A DNA stretch of 64,000 nt from Marthasterias glacialis (GCA_911728455.2 OU452228.1:13654104-13718103), one strand, 5' to 3'; shown: positions 11,739-26,200, counted from the first letter of the stretch. The notes: generated by a model not told the origin, from the sequence alone. Numbers and translations are program-made.

Positions 11739-12050
11739 GTGACAATAACTAGTAAACTAGTAAACTAGTAAACCTGCGGGTACAACCATGTATAAATCTC
11801 TTTTAGGAGGAGTGATGGCTCTGAAAAAAGCCGGTGTGATCTCGACGTTTCGAACAGTATACACTGCTCATCTTCAGGAGAAAGACGAGCAGAGTCGTCC
11901 TGAAGACGAGCAGAGTCGTCCTGAAGACGAGCAGAGTATACTGCTCGAAACGTCGAGACCACACCAGCTCTTTTCAGAGCCACCACTCCTCCCCACAGCG
12001 ATTTATGCACGGTTGTACCGCAAGTTTACTAGTTTACTAGTCATAGTCAC
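11739..12050. mobile_element. 312-bp foldback element with hammerhead-like motif
   Basis: The two halves are near-perfect inverted copies, starting with GTGAC.ATaACTAGTAAACTAGTAAAC and continuing through CTGAAAA.AGC.GGTGTG and GACGTTTCGA. The centre holds three tandem units of GAAGACGAGCAGAGTCGTCC. At 11921-11957 (plus strand), and at a matching place on the minus strand, CTGAAGA is followed by a stem-loop and then GAAACGTC. This order is like the hammerhead ribozyme core and is reported for Penelope-like elements. However, the stem takes up one base more than the canonical core allows, so activity is doubtful. No coding sequence is present. Confidence 0.6.
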
Positions 12051-12551
12051 TTATCCTTCACACCATGCAAAGCTTCAAACATCACTTACCTAGGGTTAAC
12101 TATTAAGCACAAGTTTGTTCGTAAGGCTTTACAAATACAGGCATTTTATATTCTATACCTCACACACAGATCCTTGTCATTTGATTGGTGAAATACTTGT
12201 CATGTGTCATCCTTAATTTTGCCATGTATTTACTGCCATGATGCTCCAAACTTTAATACTGGACAGGCCTGTTCAATATGGATAATTATTGGACGCTTCA
12301 CAGCATCGTTTTCAAACTAATTGTTCCCCGCCTGCTTGTCCAAACGAGGCAAGGTAGTGTCATGTCAGACAAGGTTGGTGTCTACATAAAGTCGTCCATG
12401 TTGTTTTGATGGTTTTTGTTAATAGAACTTTCAAAGTGTTGTGTGGATGAGTTTCCATGTCTATCTGTGTTTATCGTGAAAAATTTTCAAATGACAAGGC
12501 TCTATGTGTTGAGTTAAATAAAACAAATATTGAATGCATTCCGTTCATGTA

Positions 12552-12652
12552 CTGTCACAGAATATAATCACTCGGTGAAATCTGGCTTTTCCGTTTTCAC
12601 CTTGTGAAATGAAATAGTTCAGATTTCACCTTGTGATTATATTCTGTGACAA
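12552..12652. repeat. Imperfect 100-bp hairpin
   Basis: TGTCACAGAATATAATCAC at the left pairs with its inverse GTGATTATATTCTGTGACA at the right. The inner arms GGTGAAATCTG and CAGATTTCACC also pair. It could be a small foldback transposon. No coding content. Confidence 0.75.
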
Positions 12653-13169
12653 TGCACTCATATGCATCCGATATTTCTATAATGGTTTTTTTGTTCTTAG
12701 TTATGGAAGCATTTGTAGAAGAAACTCCTGTCCCACTATTGGTATCATTAAAATAGCAATGGTATTAAATACAACACTATTATGTCAAGTACTTTACAAT
12801 TTAAAAACACTACATATAAATGGAACACTTGTACAGCCATGAAAATGCCTGATGGCAAACTGCTGAGAGTCACTGCTCACATCTCCATGCAGCTCTTTCT
12901 TGTTTTTACAAAATACTAAATGGGTGGCCATGACTTGACAGAAATGCCAACTTTGCATATTACACCCGAAGAAAATGTATGCACTTTTCAATTTATAACG
13001 CCAACTTTTGTTATCATGTTGTATGTTGCATTGTTTTAATTATTCATGTTTTCGATACTTTCATATTTTTATTTGCCAAAGATTTTCAATCCTTAAGGAA
13101 TTTAGTCTTTTGTAATCGTGAAGCACGTAACTGTGTAGGAAAAATAAAAAAAATAAAACAGTCTTAGGC

Positions 13170-13760
13170 AGAGGTCTAAGACCAGTCAGTTATAGCCGGC
13201 AATCCATCTTAGATGGTCTTAGCTTAGTCAATTCCTTAAGCCTGTTCCAATATGCCGGGCTTAGAAAAGTCAGTGAGGAGTAATGAAATACGAACAAACA
13301 TCCCTAATGGCAGCTTTGTTAGTTACAACTTCCGGCATTATCTGCAGCACAATGACAATAACAATGGCTTCGAAAAGTAAACAAAGTTCGAGCGTTAGGA
13401 GACAGTCAAGCAGAGAAGTTGGCACTTGCCAGAAGCTGCATGAACTACAGAGAAATTCTGCAGTCAGAACTGCACAATTTGTGTCCTCATGGCCTTTCAA
13501 GAAAACTTGATGAAGTTATAAACGGGAGAACTATCTCGTACTTTTAAACCATCGACAACTAACAGATGTAGCGCCATGTTTCAAAACAAAACAAATTCAG
13601 ATTATAGCCAGCTTAGCGCAAGCTGAAAATTTAAAAGTGACTACAATTACAGACTGCACTATTGCAATCGGTCTATCATTAAAGACTGTCTAAGCGCGTC
13701 ACAAGTTAGCTGGCTAAGCGCAGACCAGTTTAAGACCACTTGGTGCAACCCCTCAACCCC
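13170..13760. repeat. Degraded foldback element
   Basis: The left end (AGGTCTAAGACCAGTC, then TTATAGCCGGC) is partly inverted at the right end (TTAGCTGGCTAAGCGCAGAC, then TTTAAGACCAC). Between them a 75-codon frame at 13283-13510 has no family I recognise. It may be an old DNA transposon, and I cannot confirm a transposase. Confidence 0.35.
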
Positions 13761-14206
13761 ATCCCGAAACTAAATCCAGCAGGCTTAGTCACAGGCATTC
13801 TGTATGTATACCACTGACATACACTTTCATGGTACCATATGTCTACATGCACTACGCATCATATAAGGAAGCATGAATCAACCTATTCAGTTAGTCTTGC
13901 CTAAAGTTACTCTATCACTCAAAAGGCATGCAGTTGCCTAAAATCTGAATGGTCCTTTAACTTTACTTCCACTGAAAGTAGGTGGGTACAGGGTCACTGG
14001 ACAAACATAGGGTTGTTAGTTCTAACAACCTCAACCTCAAAATCTATCCCTTGGTTGAGCCCGAGTTTGATGAATTCAGTACTCAACCAAACCAATGAAG
14101 CCGGACGCACCAAATGATGTCAAAATACAAATGATGAAAGATTCAGGAAGGTTCGTGGTAAAAAATGCTGAGGAAGCTAGGGTCCAGGGCAGTCTCTTTT
14201 GACTCC

Positions 14207-17200
14207 TTAGGAAGTGCGCATCTTGTCTAGGATGGGCATAATCCTATCAAATCGGGGTCTCTTGGTAGGGTCTTCATTCATGCAGATCTTCATCAGCTTC
14301 ACTACGTGGGGTGAGATCCCTGGTGACAAGTCAACACGAAGGCCCTCCCCAACAATCTGCAAAAATGATTATTCAAATAACAACTTTCTAAAACAGGGGG
14401 GCGGGGGTCCAACATGACATTGAGCAATCACAAGACTAGAAAATCATGGCTCGAACCGTTGTGTAAAAAGTTAAACGTTTGTCTTGTAAATAGATAATTA
14501 GCCCAATTGTGATACAAGTCATATTCATATTCATGTTAACTCTACAGTTACAACTCCTGGTTGACAAGACTGATAACTCATTTTGAAATTCATAAAATAA
14601 ATTATTAAATTCAATTATTGTGCAATCACAAGACTAGAAAATCATGGCTCGAACCGTTGCTTAAAAAGGTAGATGTTTGTCTTGTAAATAGATAATTAGC
14701 CCAATTGTGATACAAATCACATTTTTATTCACACTAAAGCTACAGATATAACTACCTGGTAAACAAGACTGATTACTCATTTTGAAAGTAATAAAATAAA
14801 TTGTTAAATTCAATCATTGAAAAAAAATAAACTGTGCATACAAATCGCACGCATCGATCACCCTGCACCGAGATGCTTGTATTGTCAATGGAGTAAGCCC
14901 TCTGTTGATTTGTTTCACCCTCCTATAAGTTGTTTGAAACTTCATGTATTTTGAAAAAAAAACGTATCACTATCAATCTAACCCTGGTTTTTCTCTCGAC
15001 CAACTACAAACCAGCCTTTTCACGTGTGAACCGGATATGGTATTTTACTGACCGGTTTTACCGGGACGATGCGTCCACACTTGACTTTTTGGCTCGGTTA
15101 GTTTGACCAGGTTGGTTTACCTGAGCAGAAGGTGGTTGGTTTAACTACCCATTGTACTCGGTTAAGTTACCCGGGTGAAACTTTCCGGGGCGTTCCCACT
15201 GGACTTAAAATGGTCAAGTTACCCATTAGCTTGGTTAGTTTACTCCCAAAACGTCCAATGCGAACAGGGCTTTATACTCAATGGTAATTTTTTAAGGGAG
15301 ACAACTGAAACAAGTTTTTACATTTGACTCTCAGGGATGGTTGTATATAATTGACATTTTCCATGACTTCCATGAATTTACTTCCAAGAAAACTAACAAG
15401 GGCTGAATCAATAGTCTTTTCTGTTGGTATTTATGCCAATTCAGCGATGGGTTCCAATGGGACACTTATGAAACGTGAGGTTGGCAGCAGACTTACCGGG
15501 ATAAAATCCATCATTCTTAAGAGCATGAGGACAACGTTAGTAATTGTTGAAAACCTGTATCTGCATCTTATGTGACCCAATATATACATGGACCTATGCC
15601 CTGCCTACGAGCGTATTGAACAATCGCTGCCTTGACAACGCCACTGAAAGTCCGACAGCAGTCCGACATGTTAAAATCCCATTAGAAAAGTAAACAAACC
15701 GCTGCCATTGTTCTGATACGCAACAGCACACACAACTGTACTCAATTTTGTTTTGTTTTAATTTTTTCATATTTCTGGTGGTGTAAATCCCACAGCAGTG
15801 GTCCCTGTACAGTCGTGTAAAAGTGGTTTAACAGTGTTCCTGTTTGCATTGTTCTTTGGACTCAAAGCACTGCTCAAAAGGCCACGAAACTAAATCCACA
15901 CCGTTAACGCAAACCATGTACGTGTGTGTATCTGATACGTGTGTGTGGACGCAACCGAACCACCGCTGCGATCATGGCAAGAAAGTCACACCACGTGCTG
16001 TTGCTTGGCAGTTGCTGAGGTAGGAGGGGCTTAACCCTAACTGTCCCAAGTCCATCCAAATCAATAGGCTGAATATGCTTGATTCCGATTGATTCAGTAC
16101 ACTACCAGATTGAAAACATTGGTTGATTTTGATTGAGTTGGTCTTTCAGCAATTTAAAACCACTGGTTGGCTTCTGTAGAGTTGGTCGAATTGGAAGCCT
16201 ACTGTACCAAACCAGTCAAAATACTCCAAATGTTAGTGATTGATTCTGGTTGATTCAGTACTTCAGCAAAAAAAAGTATTGGTTGATTATGATTGATTCA
16301 GTACTGTTGCATACTTACTGTCTCTCAGTTGCTTGATTTTGGCGGATTTGGAAATCTCTAGCAAAAAACTGCTAGGGAGTAAGGGTTTTAATGGATCGGT
16401 CTAATTCCATAGGAGAAGCAGCCAAGTCATTATCATTCCCAGAGTTTCCCACATACCTTCATGCCAATTTCCATGGGAGACAATCCGGCAAACGGCACTT
16501 CCCTAGTGACGCACTCCCACAGCAGGATGGCAAAGCTCCACATGTCTGCTGACCTCGCATTCATGTCCTCAGGATCCTTTTGAAGAGCTGCATTTATAAG
16601 CAATTGGAAATATTTGTATTATTGTTAAAAACGTTTTCTATGATGAGTAACTATATGCAAGAAAAACATTGTTGAACAGTGCAACAGTCGTCGAAAAAAC
16701 ATATTTGTTAAAAATACTTTGAAAAAAACTTTGGAAAGCGATCGTTGCAACGGACCAATTCGTCACGAACCGCGCCACGAGCCGACGTATGGCGCTCCAC
16801 AGCCAAAATTGCTGTTAAAGTTGAACTATTTTTCAAAATGCTGTTTCGGAGACTGCTTACCATTTGTTTTTGTGTTTTTTGTTTAATATCAAAATAAAGC
16901 TGATTTTGTCATTTGTACAGAACTGTCAATGTGTTTTCAATCATGCGACTGTTTTGATGAGTTATTAATTCCAAAACACATAGGTCAGTTTGTGAATACG
17001 AAAAAAACGAGACGAGCAAGCAGAGTGCTGTGCACAAATCAATGCTTACGTCGCTTTGTGAGCGCATAGGTCAACAGATACGCCACTACGTGAAAACAAA
17101 GAAGTCGTACCAAGAGTGTTTGGCACCGTGCCAGCGCTATGTGCTTCAATGGATAAAGTGGCATATCGTGATACGTCACTTCATGCTAATTAGTGCAACT

Positions 17201-20200
17201 ATAAAACTATTACGTGTTAAAAATGTTAAAAACTTGCTAAAAATGTTAACAGTACTGAGTATATCAATAATTTGTACAAAAACGAATTTGCCAAAATGTT
17301 GTGATTTTTGACCCGTACGTCAGCGACTCGGTTCATGGCGCAACCAATGAATTCTTCATTTTTCATGTGTACCCTTTGGCATATTATTTTAAGTGCCTGC
17401 TCAGCTCAGGGTATATAACTTATCATGAAATTTAACCTGCAGCTCTCACCTCTGGACTCAAATTATCCAATTGCTTAGTAAGTCTACCCACAAAAAACCC
17501 CAGTGTGATCATGATTTAAAAACAGCAGCCACCACAAATCGCAACCAGAGAATGACATCATAAATAAAGAAAACACTTCAAAAGTTTTAGTCCCAGTCTT
17601 GACACTTATGTCCTTAAGCAAGACACTTAACCATTATTACTGCGTCCTTCGGATGGGACAGAAAGCCGTAGGTCCCATTTGTTGTGTTATGCACGTAAAA
17701 GAACCCAGTGAACTTATCGCAAAGAGCAGAGGTTGGCCCCAGTGTTCCTGGTTTGATCAGCTGCAGATTGCGCCACAGCACCTGTTAACCGTTACATGGT
17801 GCTATGTAAAGGAACAGGTCTCATACTTCAAAAACATAACTCAGCATACCTTACAGGAAAAAAACACTGAGCGCTTTGAGATGCCCGTCAGGCATGATAA
17901 AGCGCCATATAAGAACTGCGTATTAATATTGTTATTACGGAGAGTGAACCATGCTTAAGAAGTAATTTTACCTTCTGGGGCAGCCCACGCTGGGTTAAAC
18001 AATTTCCCACGGTTCTGAAATGAGAATCTGGTATCTCCCATATTGATCTTAGCTGTCAGCTCATCATCAATCTATGAAGTCAAGAATGAGTGTACAGAGA
18101 AACAAGGTATTTATTTATTTCATTTAGTTGCAGTTATATTTAGACAGGGTAGCCTTATCAGTAATATAACTGCTATCCCTAAGGGTTCTGCATACAATCA
18201 GTAAAAAGTAAAACACCAGTAGTAAAATACAGAGCAAATAAGAAAAGCCAAGAATCAAAACAGAAAACTGAGTGTAAAACACAAAAATCTTACATGGGGA
18301 AAAAAGTTAAAATGTAAAACATATCACTAAGCCTGGTGTATGATAATATATACATTAACTTAACAAAGAAAACTATACGTGCACGTTGGAATACACAAAT
18401 GCACTGCAGTTAAGCAATAGAGACAAATGAAGAAAATTAAACTTAAAATAAGTCAAAATAAAAAGAAACCAGTACAATTCATATTGGCAAAATAAAGGGT
18501 TGTCAAAAAACAAACAAACCAATAATCAATATAAACACAAAACACTAATATATATGTATATATATATGTATATAAATATGTGTAATCTCAATGCAATCAG
18601 ACACAGATACCAATCCTGTACAGTCATGACAAGCAAGGGGAAAAACAAGCAGTATTATAACAGATGTTAATTTTTGCGTTGGGGATAAAGAATATTATTT
18701 GTGGTTTATTTTAACACACACAACGGTGTATGGGTAAAATAAAATAAAAAAGCACAAACAATAAGCAGTTTTATGATAGGTAAAACGGAACATAAAAATC
18801 TGTTATCTTTTCAAAGTTGACAGTTGTCATGGTTGTAGGTATTGATGCATTATTAATCACAGAGCAAACTGTGGAATGGAACACACCTTCAAAAGAAACG
18901 AGGAGAAAAGTTCATCAACTGTTTCTTGAGAGGACAAAATGTAACAATCAGGGCCCAATTTCATAGAGCTGCTTAAGCACACAAATAAATATGCTTACCA
19001 GACTAAGGTTACCAGCCAAAATACCATGTTACATGTACAATTTGTGACTGGTATCGTGCTCGTTTTCTCTAAGCATGAAATTGTTAAGCAATATTTTCTG
19101 CTTAAGCAGATGAGATTATTTTATGGCACACACTCAAGAAGCACCTATTATATTTCTCCATCATACAACGCATCAAATCTTTTTTCTTCTGATAAAACAC
19201 ACATTTCTTCCAAAGATTTTTTCATCACAGTCACTATGCAATATTCAATTTTTGAATGATTAGACCCATTTATGTAGCACCTCGTAAAGGTTTTACAAGG
19301 TGATGCAGCACATTCTGCAGCCAACCGTACCAGAAACACCGGGGTGAACCCCTTCCTCTTTGCGATAAGTGTACAGGGATCTTTTACGTGCATTACACAA
19401 CACACAGGACCACATGGTATTACGCCCCATCCAAAGGACGAAGCAATATTATGGTTAAGTGTCTTGCTTAAGGACACAAGTGTCACGACTGGGACTCGAA
19501 CCCACACTCTGCTGATCAGAAACACCAGAGCTTGAGTCCAGTGCGCTAGACCGTTCTGTATACAAAACAAAACAAAAAATGCCTCAGTGTTTCTGGCAGT
19601 GGCTACTGAATGCGCCGCAGCACCTTATAAACCATTACAGGGTGCTACTTAAATGGCTCTCATAATTAAAAAGACAAACTCAAAAACCTGTCTTAAAGGT
19701 TTTTATTATAGTAAGCGCCTTGAGTACCTTTGTTGGTAATACAATAATAATAATACGCAGTTTTTATATAGCGCTTTTTCACACCCTATGGGCGTCTCAG
19801 AGCGCTCAGTATTTTTTTCCTGCGAGGTATGATGAGTTACGTTTTTGAAGTAGGAGACCTGTTCCTTTACATAGCACCATGTAATGGTTCACGAGATGCT
19901 GTGGCGCAATCTGCAGCCGATCAAACCAGGAACACCGGGGCGAACCCCTTCTCTTTGCGATAAGTGTCACTGGGTTCTTTTACATGCATTACACAACACA
20001 CGGGACCAACGGCTTTACGTCCCATCCGAAGGACGAAGCAATAATGGTTAAGTGTCTTGCTTAAGGACACAAGTGTCACGACCGGGACTCGAACCCACAC
20101 TCTGCTGATAAGAGACACCAGAGCTTGAGTCTGGTGTTCTTATCCGCTCGGCCACGACACGTAGATACGTACGCTATATAAGACTCCGGTATTATTATTT

Positions 20201-23200
20201 GACATTCACTCTCCCTACGGATTTCTGAAGCGAAATCGGGTACTGATGTGAGGAGTGAAAGTTTCTGTACTTACTAGGATGTTTTTGCTGTTGAGGTAGT
20301 AGCGAGGTATGAGAGGCTCCATAGCATGTAGGAAAGCCATCCCTCTTGCAATGTCCACAGCAAACCGAAGAGTCTGGGCCTGATCAACCATTACATCTGA
20401 AGAAATAAAGATGGAGTTTTCTTCAGATTTCTTTTTAAAACAAATCCAAAGAAATCCTCAATTACTTGGGGTGTGATCCCTGGCTATCTGGCCGTTTCAG
20501 GTTGAATGGCTTTTCTGACTGGCACCCCCCAAATGAAGAGCCGGTCTGTCTACTTGTCGTTTCGACGAAAGTGCTATGATTGTGAGAGCACACTGGTCAA
20601 AGACACGTAAAATAAACAATAAGCCACCACTACTCACAACTCAAAAGAGATTATCGCTTGATACTACTGCAACCTTATATTTATATTCACTACCACCACT
20701 GAACTTAATCCAACAGCATGGTAGCTTAAGCAAGTACAACCAAGGCCCAAATTCATAAACTGTTTACCAGTAAGCAAATGTTTCTGCTTACTATACAGCA
20801 AAAAAATGTGCATAAGCAAAAGTTTATTTCATAAATGATTGGGAGTTGACAGCTTGTTTCAATGTTGCGTCACTCTTATCTGGGGCCAATTTCATAGAGC
20901 TGCTTAAGCAGAAAATATTGCTTAAAATTGTTCCACAAAGCAGAAATAAGCAGGATACCAGTCAGAGATTGTGCAAGTGAGATGGTATTTTGGCTGGTAA
21001 CCTTATAATGGTAATGCTTAGATACTTTTTCTGCTTAAGCAGCTCTATGAAATTGGACCCCGCTTACAGAAACCACCGGCAGGTTAGCGAGCCTTTTACT
21101 TTGCTTACAGTATAGCAACTCAGCTGATGGCCACTCTGTAAGCAGAAAATATCTGCTTACAGACTTTATGAAAATTGGGCTTTGTTGTTTGATTCTGATT
21201 GATTGTAGACTACACCTACATACCAGTTGCTTCATGAAGGACGTGAAACAGTGAGCCATGAGGTTGGTATTCACTCAAGACAATCAGATTAGGAGGTTGA
21301 TTCACGCAGCCCAAGACGGCGTGGATGTTGGGATGAGAGAAGATACGCAGGCGTGGAAACTCCTCTCCGAACTCCCTGGAGATGCGAGATGTGATGTTGT
21401 GCTGTCTCAGAACCTTGGCCATGACCTCTGTACCTTGCCACATACCCTTCCACATCTGCAGAAATATAAAATAAAATAAATATAATGTAAGAACTGACAT
21501 GCAAATAGCAGTCTGCAGTAATGATGTCAATTTTCCTTAAAAATATCCGGATGTCAAACATTCCACCACTCACACAATCACCGCATCGGTGCACCAGACT
21601 ACAGTAGTACAGTATACTGCGCGTATTGTATGTACAATCAGCGTACGCACCAGTCATTTAAATTTGACACATTGTCTGCGATCCAGGCACTTGCATAACC
21701 TATTTTTAGCATTAGTGCAGCGTGTTAAACTGCTGTACAACAGCCGTGAAAAATGTCAAGTCAAGTTTTTACATAGGTTTGTACACAAACCTGGATGCAC
21801 CCACCTGGCTTCTGCACATACAGCAAGTTAGTTATAATATACATCGTCAATAAATAGCTTTGTGGTAATGACGTACCTCCCCAGTTGGACTGCTGCCAAC
21901 TTTGGTTTGAAGCTTCACATGTTTCAGATCAATCCCAGCAAATCGTGAAAGTGTTCCGTCCCCTGAGGTACAAACAAATGAAATTATGTCACGCAGTTCA
22001 TATTTATCCTGTTTACAATGTACACAATATACGACCGATGAACAGCTGATCTGTTTCCTAAGATAATAATAATAATAATAAGTTCTTATATAGCGCATTT
22101 AACAACAACGTCTCAATGTGCTTTACATTAGTGCCCTGGTCATTGGGCCAATAACATTCCTGTAATCTTTCTCAGCTCCCTGGGGAGTATACAGCCCCAA
22201 GCTGCCGTGGCGCTTCAAAGGCTTTCCGAACACAAAATCAACCTCTACCCTCGCAGGTACCCATTTATACCCCTGGGTGAAGAGAAGCAATTTCTAGTAA
22301 AGCATCTAACTCAAGACCAAGGATTGGAACCCACACCCAGTTGACTTAACCACCTGAGCTTGAGTCTCGTGCACTAGACCGCTCGGCTTTGACACGCTGG
22401 AGCACAAGTACTTGAGAGTTTCTAAACTGGGAAAAGTTGAGGCTTAATCTGATTGACTCTATGATTGGTTTGATGTGATAATGAGGGAACCAGATAAAAG
22501 TAACTAGAAAAAACCCTGGGATTTGTGAAATAATTCAAGGTGTAAATGTGATGCATGACATAAATGTCTATACTACTGTATATGAACGACCTCATAGAGG
22601 TCGTTCATACGCCGTACTCAAGTTGGTCTAATGTTGGTCTGACTCAACTTAGACCAATTCTGGTTTAACTCTTTTGCGTCTGAACGGAAAACAGGTTAGA
22701 CCGGAACAGGTCTACACCCCAAAACTTAGGTCGTCCAGCGGGATGGTCCAAGTCTAAACCACTTCGGGTTTATCTTTAAACATGGCGTGTGGACAGAATG
22801 ACATCCGGTTTTAAGTCTTCCCTGGTGACTGTTGACCTGAAAGTCGTCTTACGTTTTACATAACCGGGCATAAATTGGGTAGAGCACATGTGTACCAATG
22901 ATCTAAGCAATGCTACATTGCCAATCCATGCAGTTAGATTCCTGCGGTTTATGTAAACATATCGGATGTTGTATATTGGCTCATGATGCTGTGTTGACCT
23001 CTTAAACCAAAGGTAAACCGTATCTGGATCAACTTTAGACTGTCTGAACCCAAGGTTTTATTGTTTACGACAGCTTCCCTGCTGCTCGTAAAAGTTAGAC
23101 TGGTTCTGGTCTAACTTTAGTACTGTGTCTGAACGTACCCATTAGGTCATTCAGACACAGTAAAACAAATATAACATGATTTACTTTTTGGGTGGACACT

Positions 23201-26200
23201 CGATATTAGCTCCCCTCGGTATTGGAAGTTGACGAACTAGTTCAGTTAGCTCCACCTCGAGAACTAGGTTGTCAACTTCCAATATACCTCGGGGAGCTAG
23301 TATCGACTGTCCACCCTCAAACCATGTTATATTTGTATACTACTTTCTACTGGAATAGACTACTTTTACATTCCTGTTAAAACCTGCAGACCATGTCATC
23401 CATGATATGTTTATAAAAAAAACACACAGCTTGAAGGAATTCATGTACACAGCTCAACGGAAGAAAACATAAAACATCAATTTTTTTTTTGGGGGGGGGA
23501 AATTGCACTGTACAATTTGTATCAACTTCTGGTATGAAGAAAAAAAGGGCGTCTTACAACTTGTTTAGCTGTTACTTTATAACTATTCTCATTTTTAGGT
23601 GGGAATTATAACACAAATGATATGTTTTAAAATTCTCCTATGGCCAGTGCAGTATCTTGCCTGCTAAGAAATGCCCTTGGATGTACAGGGTTATGCTTCT
23701 GTTAACAAGGTGCTATGGTTTATAAATGTAGGACTGATCTGTGTAATTAAAGTGGTATTCGTTCATAACAAAGTCACTTTTAAAAAGGACCTTCAAGTTT
23801 ATCACAACTCCTCCTCTATTTGCTTAGTGTAATACTAAGTCACACTATCGTCTGGAGTTCCACAAGGATCGGTCATGGTACTGCTGGAATTTATACTTTA
23901 CACTGGCCCTTTAGGTGACATAATCAAGGCACATCAAGGTGTTCATCACGTGGTATACGCTGACGACACACAGCTTTATGTCATGCTAAAGCAGAGTGAA
24001 CACACAGAGGCTATAAAGCAGCTATCAGACTGTGTTGCCGATATTCAGACATGGTCAAGCCAGAATAGCCTGCAGTTAAACTCATCTAAGACCAAAGTAC
24101 TCCATGTCACCTCACAGTTCCGAACACCACAACCCATTGCACACATCTCCGTAGGCCATGACAACATCACCCCTTCAAAGACCGTTAGAGATCTTGGAGT
24201 CACCCTCGATCACCAATTAACCCTACAACAACACATCAAGAACACATGTCGTTCTGCTGCCTTTGGAATCCACAAGATCGGAAAGCTAAGAAGCTACTTA
24301 GACCAAAGTACCACTGAACGACTGGTTCATGCTTTCACCACTTCTCACCTCGATTACTGTAACAGTCTCTACATCAACCTTCCTAAATCTCACACTGCGC
24401 CCCTCCAACGAATACAGAACTCAGCAGCTCGTCTAGTTTCCCGCACAAAGAAATCAGATCACATCACTCCCGTTCTGCACGCCTTACACTGGCTCCCTAT
24501 ATCTCAAAGGATCCAATTTAAAGTTCTCACTCTTGCATACAAAGTTAAATATGGCCTTGCCCCTAAATATATATCTGAATTACTTATTCCCAAAAAGCAA
24601 TCATTGTCTCGTGTCCTTCGATCATCGGCTACAGCCCACCTAGAATTCAACACTGGTCCTATCCCCTGCACTTGCTACGGAAAACGCGCTTTCTCTACCG
24701 CCACACCCACTCTCTGGAACAACCTTCCCGCCCACATCCATGCCTCCACTACACTGGACTCATTTAAGACTGAACTCAAAACCCACTTATTTAGATCAAT
24801 CTAATCTTGTTACAGTATAACTATGCTTCTTCTTCTCACTTAAATTTTGTCATTTTTTTCAGCGCTTAGAAACCCTGTATTAAGCACTTTATAAATGCAT
24901 GCTATTATTATTATTATTATTATACTGTACACTGTCAAGACTGTAGGGGGAAAAAACCACACATAATGCAAACACCAAGGTTTTGTGAGATAAAATTAAT
25001 CAAGATGTTGTGCAAGTGATTGAGTGCAATTGTGAGGCAAGTGGTAGCTGCAAGTGAAGTTTCCATGGTAATGTGGACCATCCAGCATCGGAGAAAAACA
25101 ACATCAAGGCTAACAATCATTCGGATCATCTTATTAACAACAAGCATCTAGCAGACTCAATTGTGATTGATATTTGTACTGGCGACTGCAGCTTGCCATT
25201 CCAACAAACAATCTCGAGACCAGTGAAGATTAAAATTGTTGAGAATACTGATGGTGCTGGAGGACACTACCAGGGAAGGTTTCTGATAGATTGGTTTACT
25301 TCTTTGATCTTTTCTGTTGAAGAGATTCATTCATAGAGTGTTATAATAATTTGATAGACACAATTTTGCATTGCTGATATATTCGTAGATCTGAGAATTC
25401 AAATCTCTTAGGCTAACAGGCTGGTGTTTAATCTACATATGTATGACTTTATGAATAACTCAGCGAAAGAATGAAGTAGATCTCCATAAGTATAGAAGCC
25501 CCTGACAATACTTTAGTTCTGAAATGTTACCACATCTGATAGCATTTTGCCTGGTGGGAACCTTCAACTTTCATTGTTTGTCAGAGGCCAAACTGCAAAC
25601 AAGATGTCCAGCAGCCTGGTTGGCCTTTGAAGATCACTGCTATCTTTATGTTAGAGAGGCTCGAAACTTCACTGAAGCTGAAACTCACTGCATGAGTTTA
25701 TCAAAGTTAAGGAGATCTGCTCATCTGGCATCAGTGGAAAATCAACAAGAAAACGATTTCATGCTTGCTTATGTCAAAGCTGTTGAAGAGGGTGATTTTT
25801 GGATCGGATTCACTGATCAACACTCAGAGGGTCTTTATGCTTGGACTGATGGAACATTATCATTGTTTACCAACTGGAAGAAAGGAGAGCCAAACAACCG
25901 GCATGGAAACGAAAACTGTGCTCATATCAAAATCAAGAGAGGATGGAATGATAAAGAATGTGGTGCTCAAAAATATTTTATGTGCAAAATGAATGGATTC
26001 AAGATTTTATTGTCCGACCTAGTAACACATCCCGGCATCATCATCTTCTTTTCTTTCAATTCTCTGGATGAAGTACAAACTACTTTTGATTTATATGTAA
26101 CCATCTTCAATAGTCATTCATACAAAGCGTAGCAACAATTATCAGAGGATTTCTTTAACTTGATGGATGTAACTTCCTCAGACTTTAAAAGCTTGATTGA

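Noticed and set aside
13283-13510. First exon of a transposase
   Set aside because: The 75-codon frame has no recognisable motif and the surrounding inverted repeats are weak.
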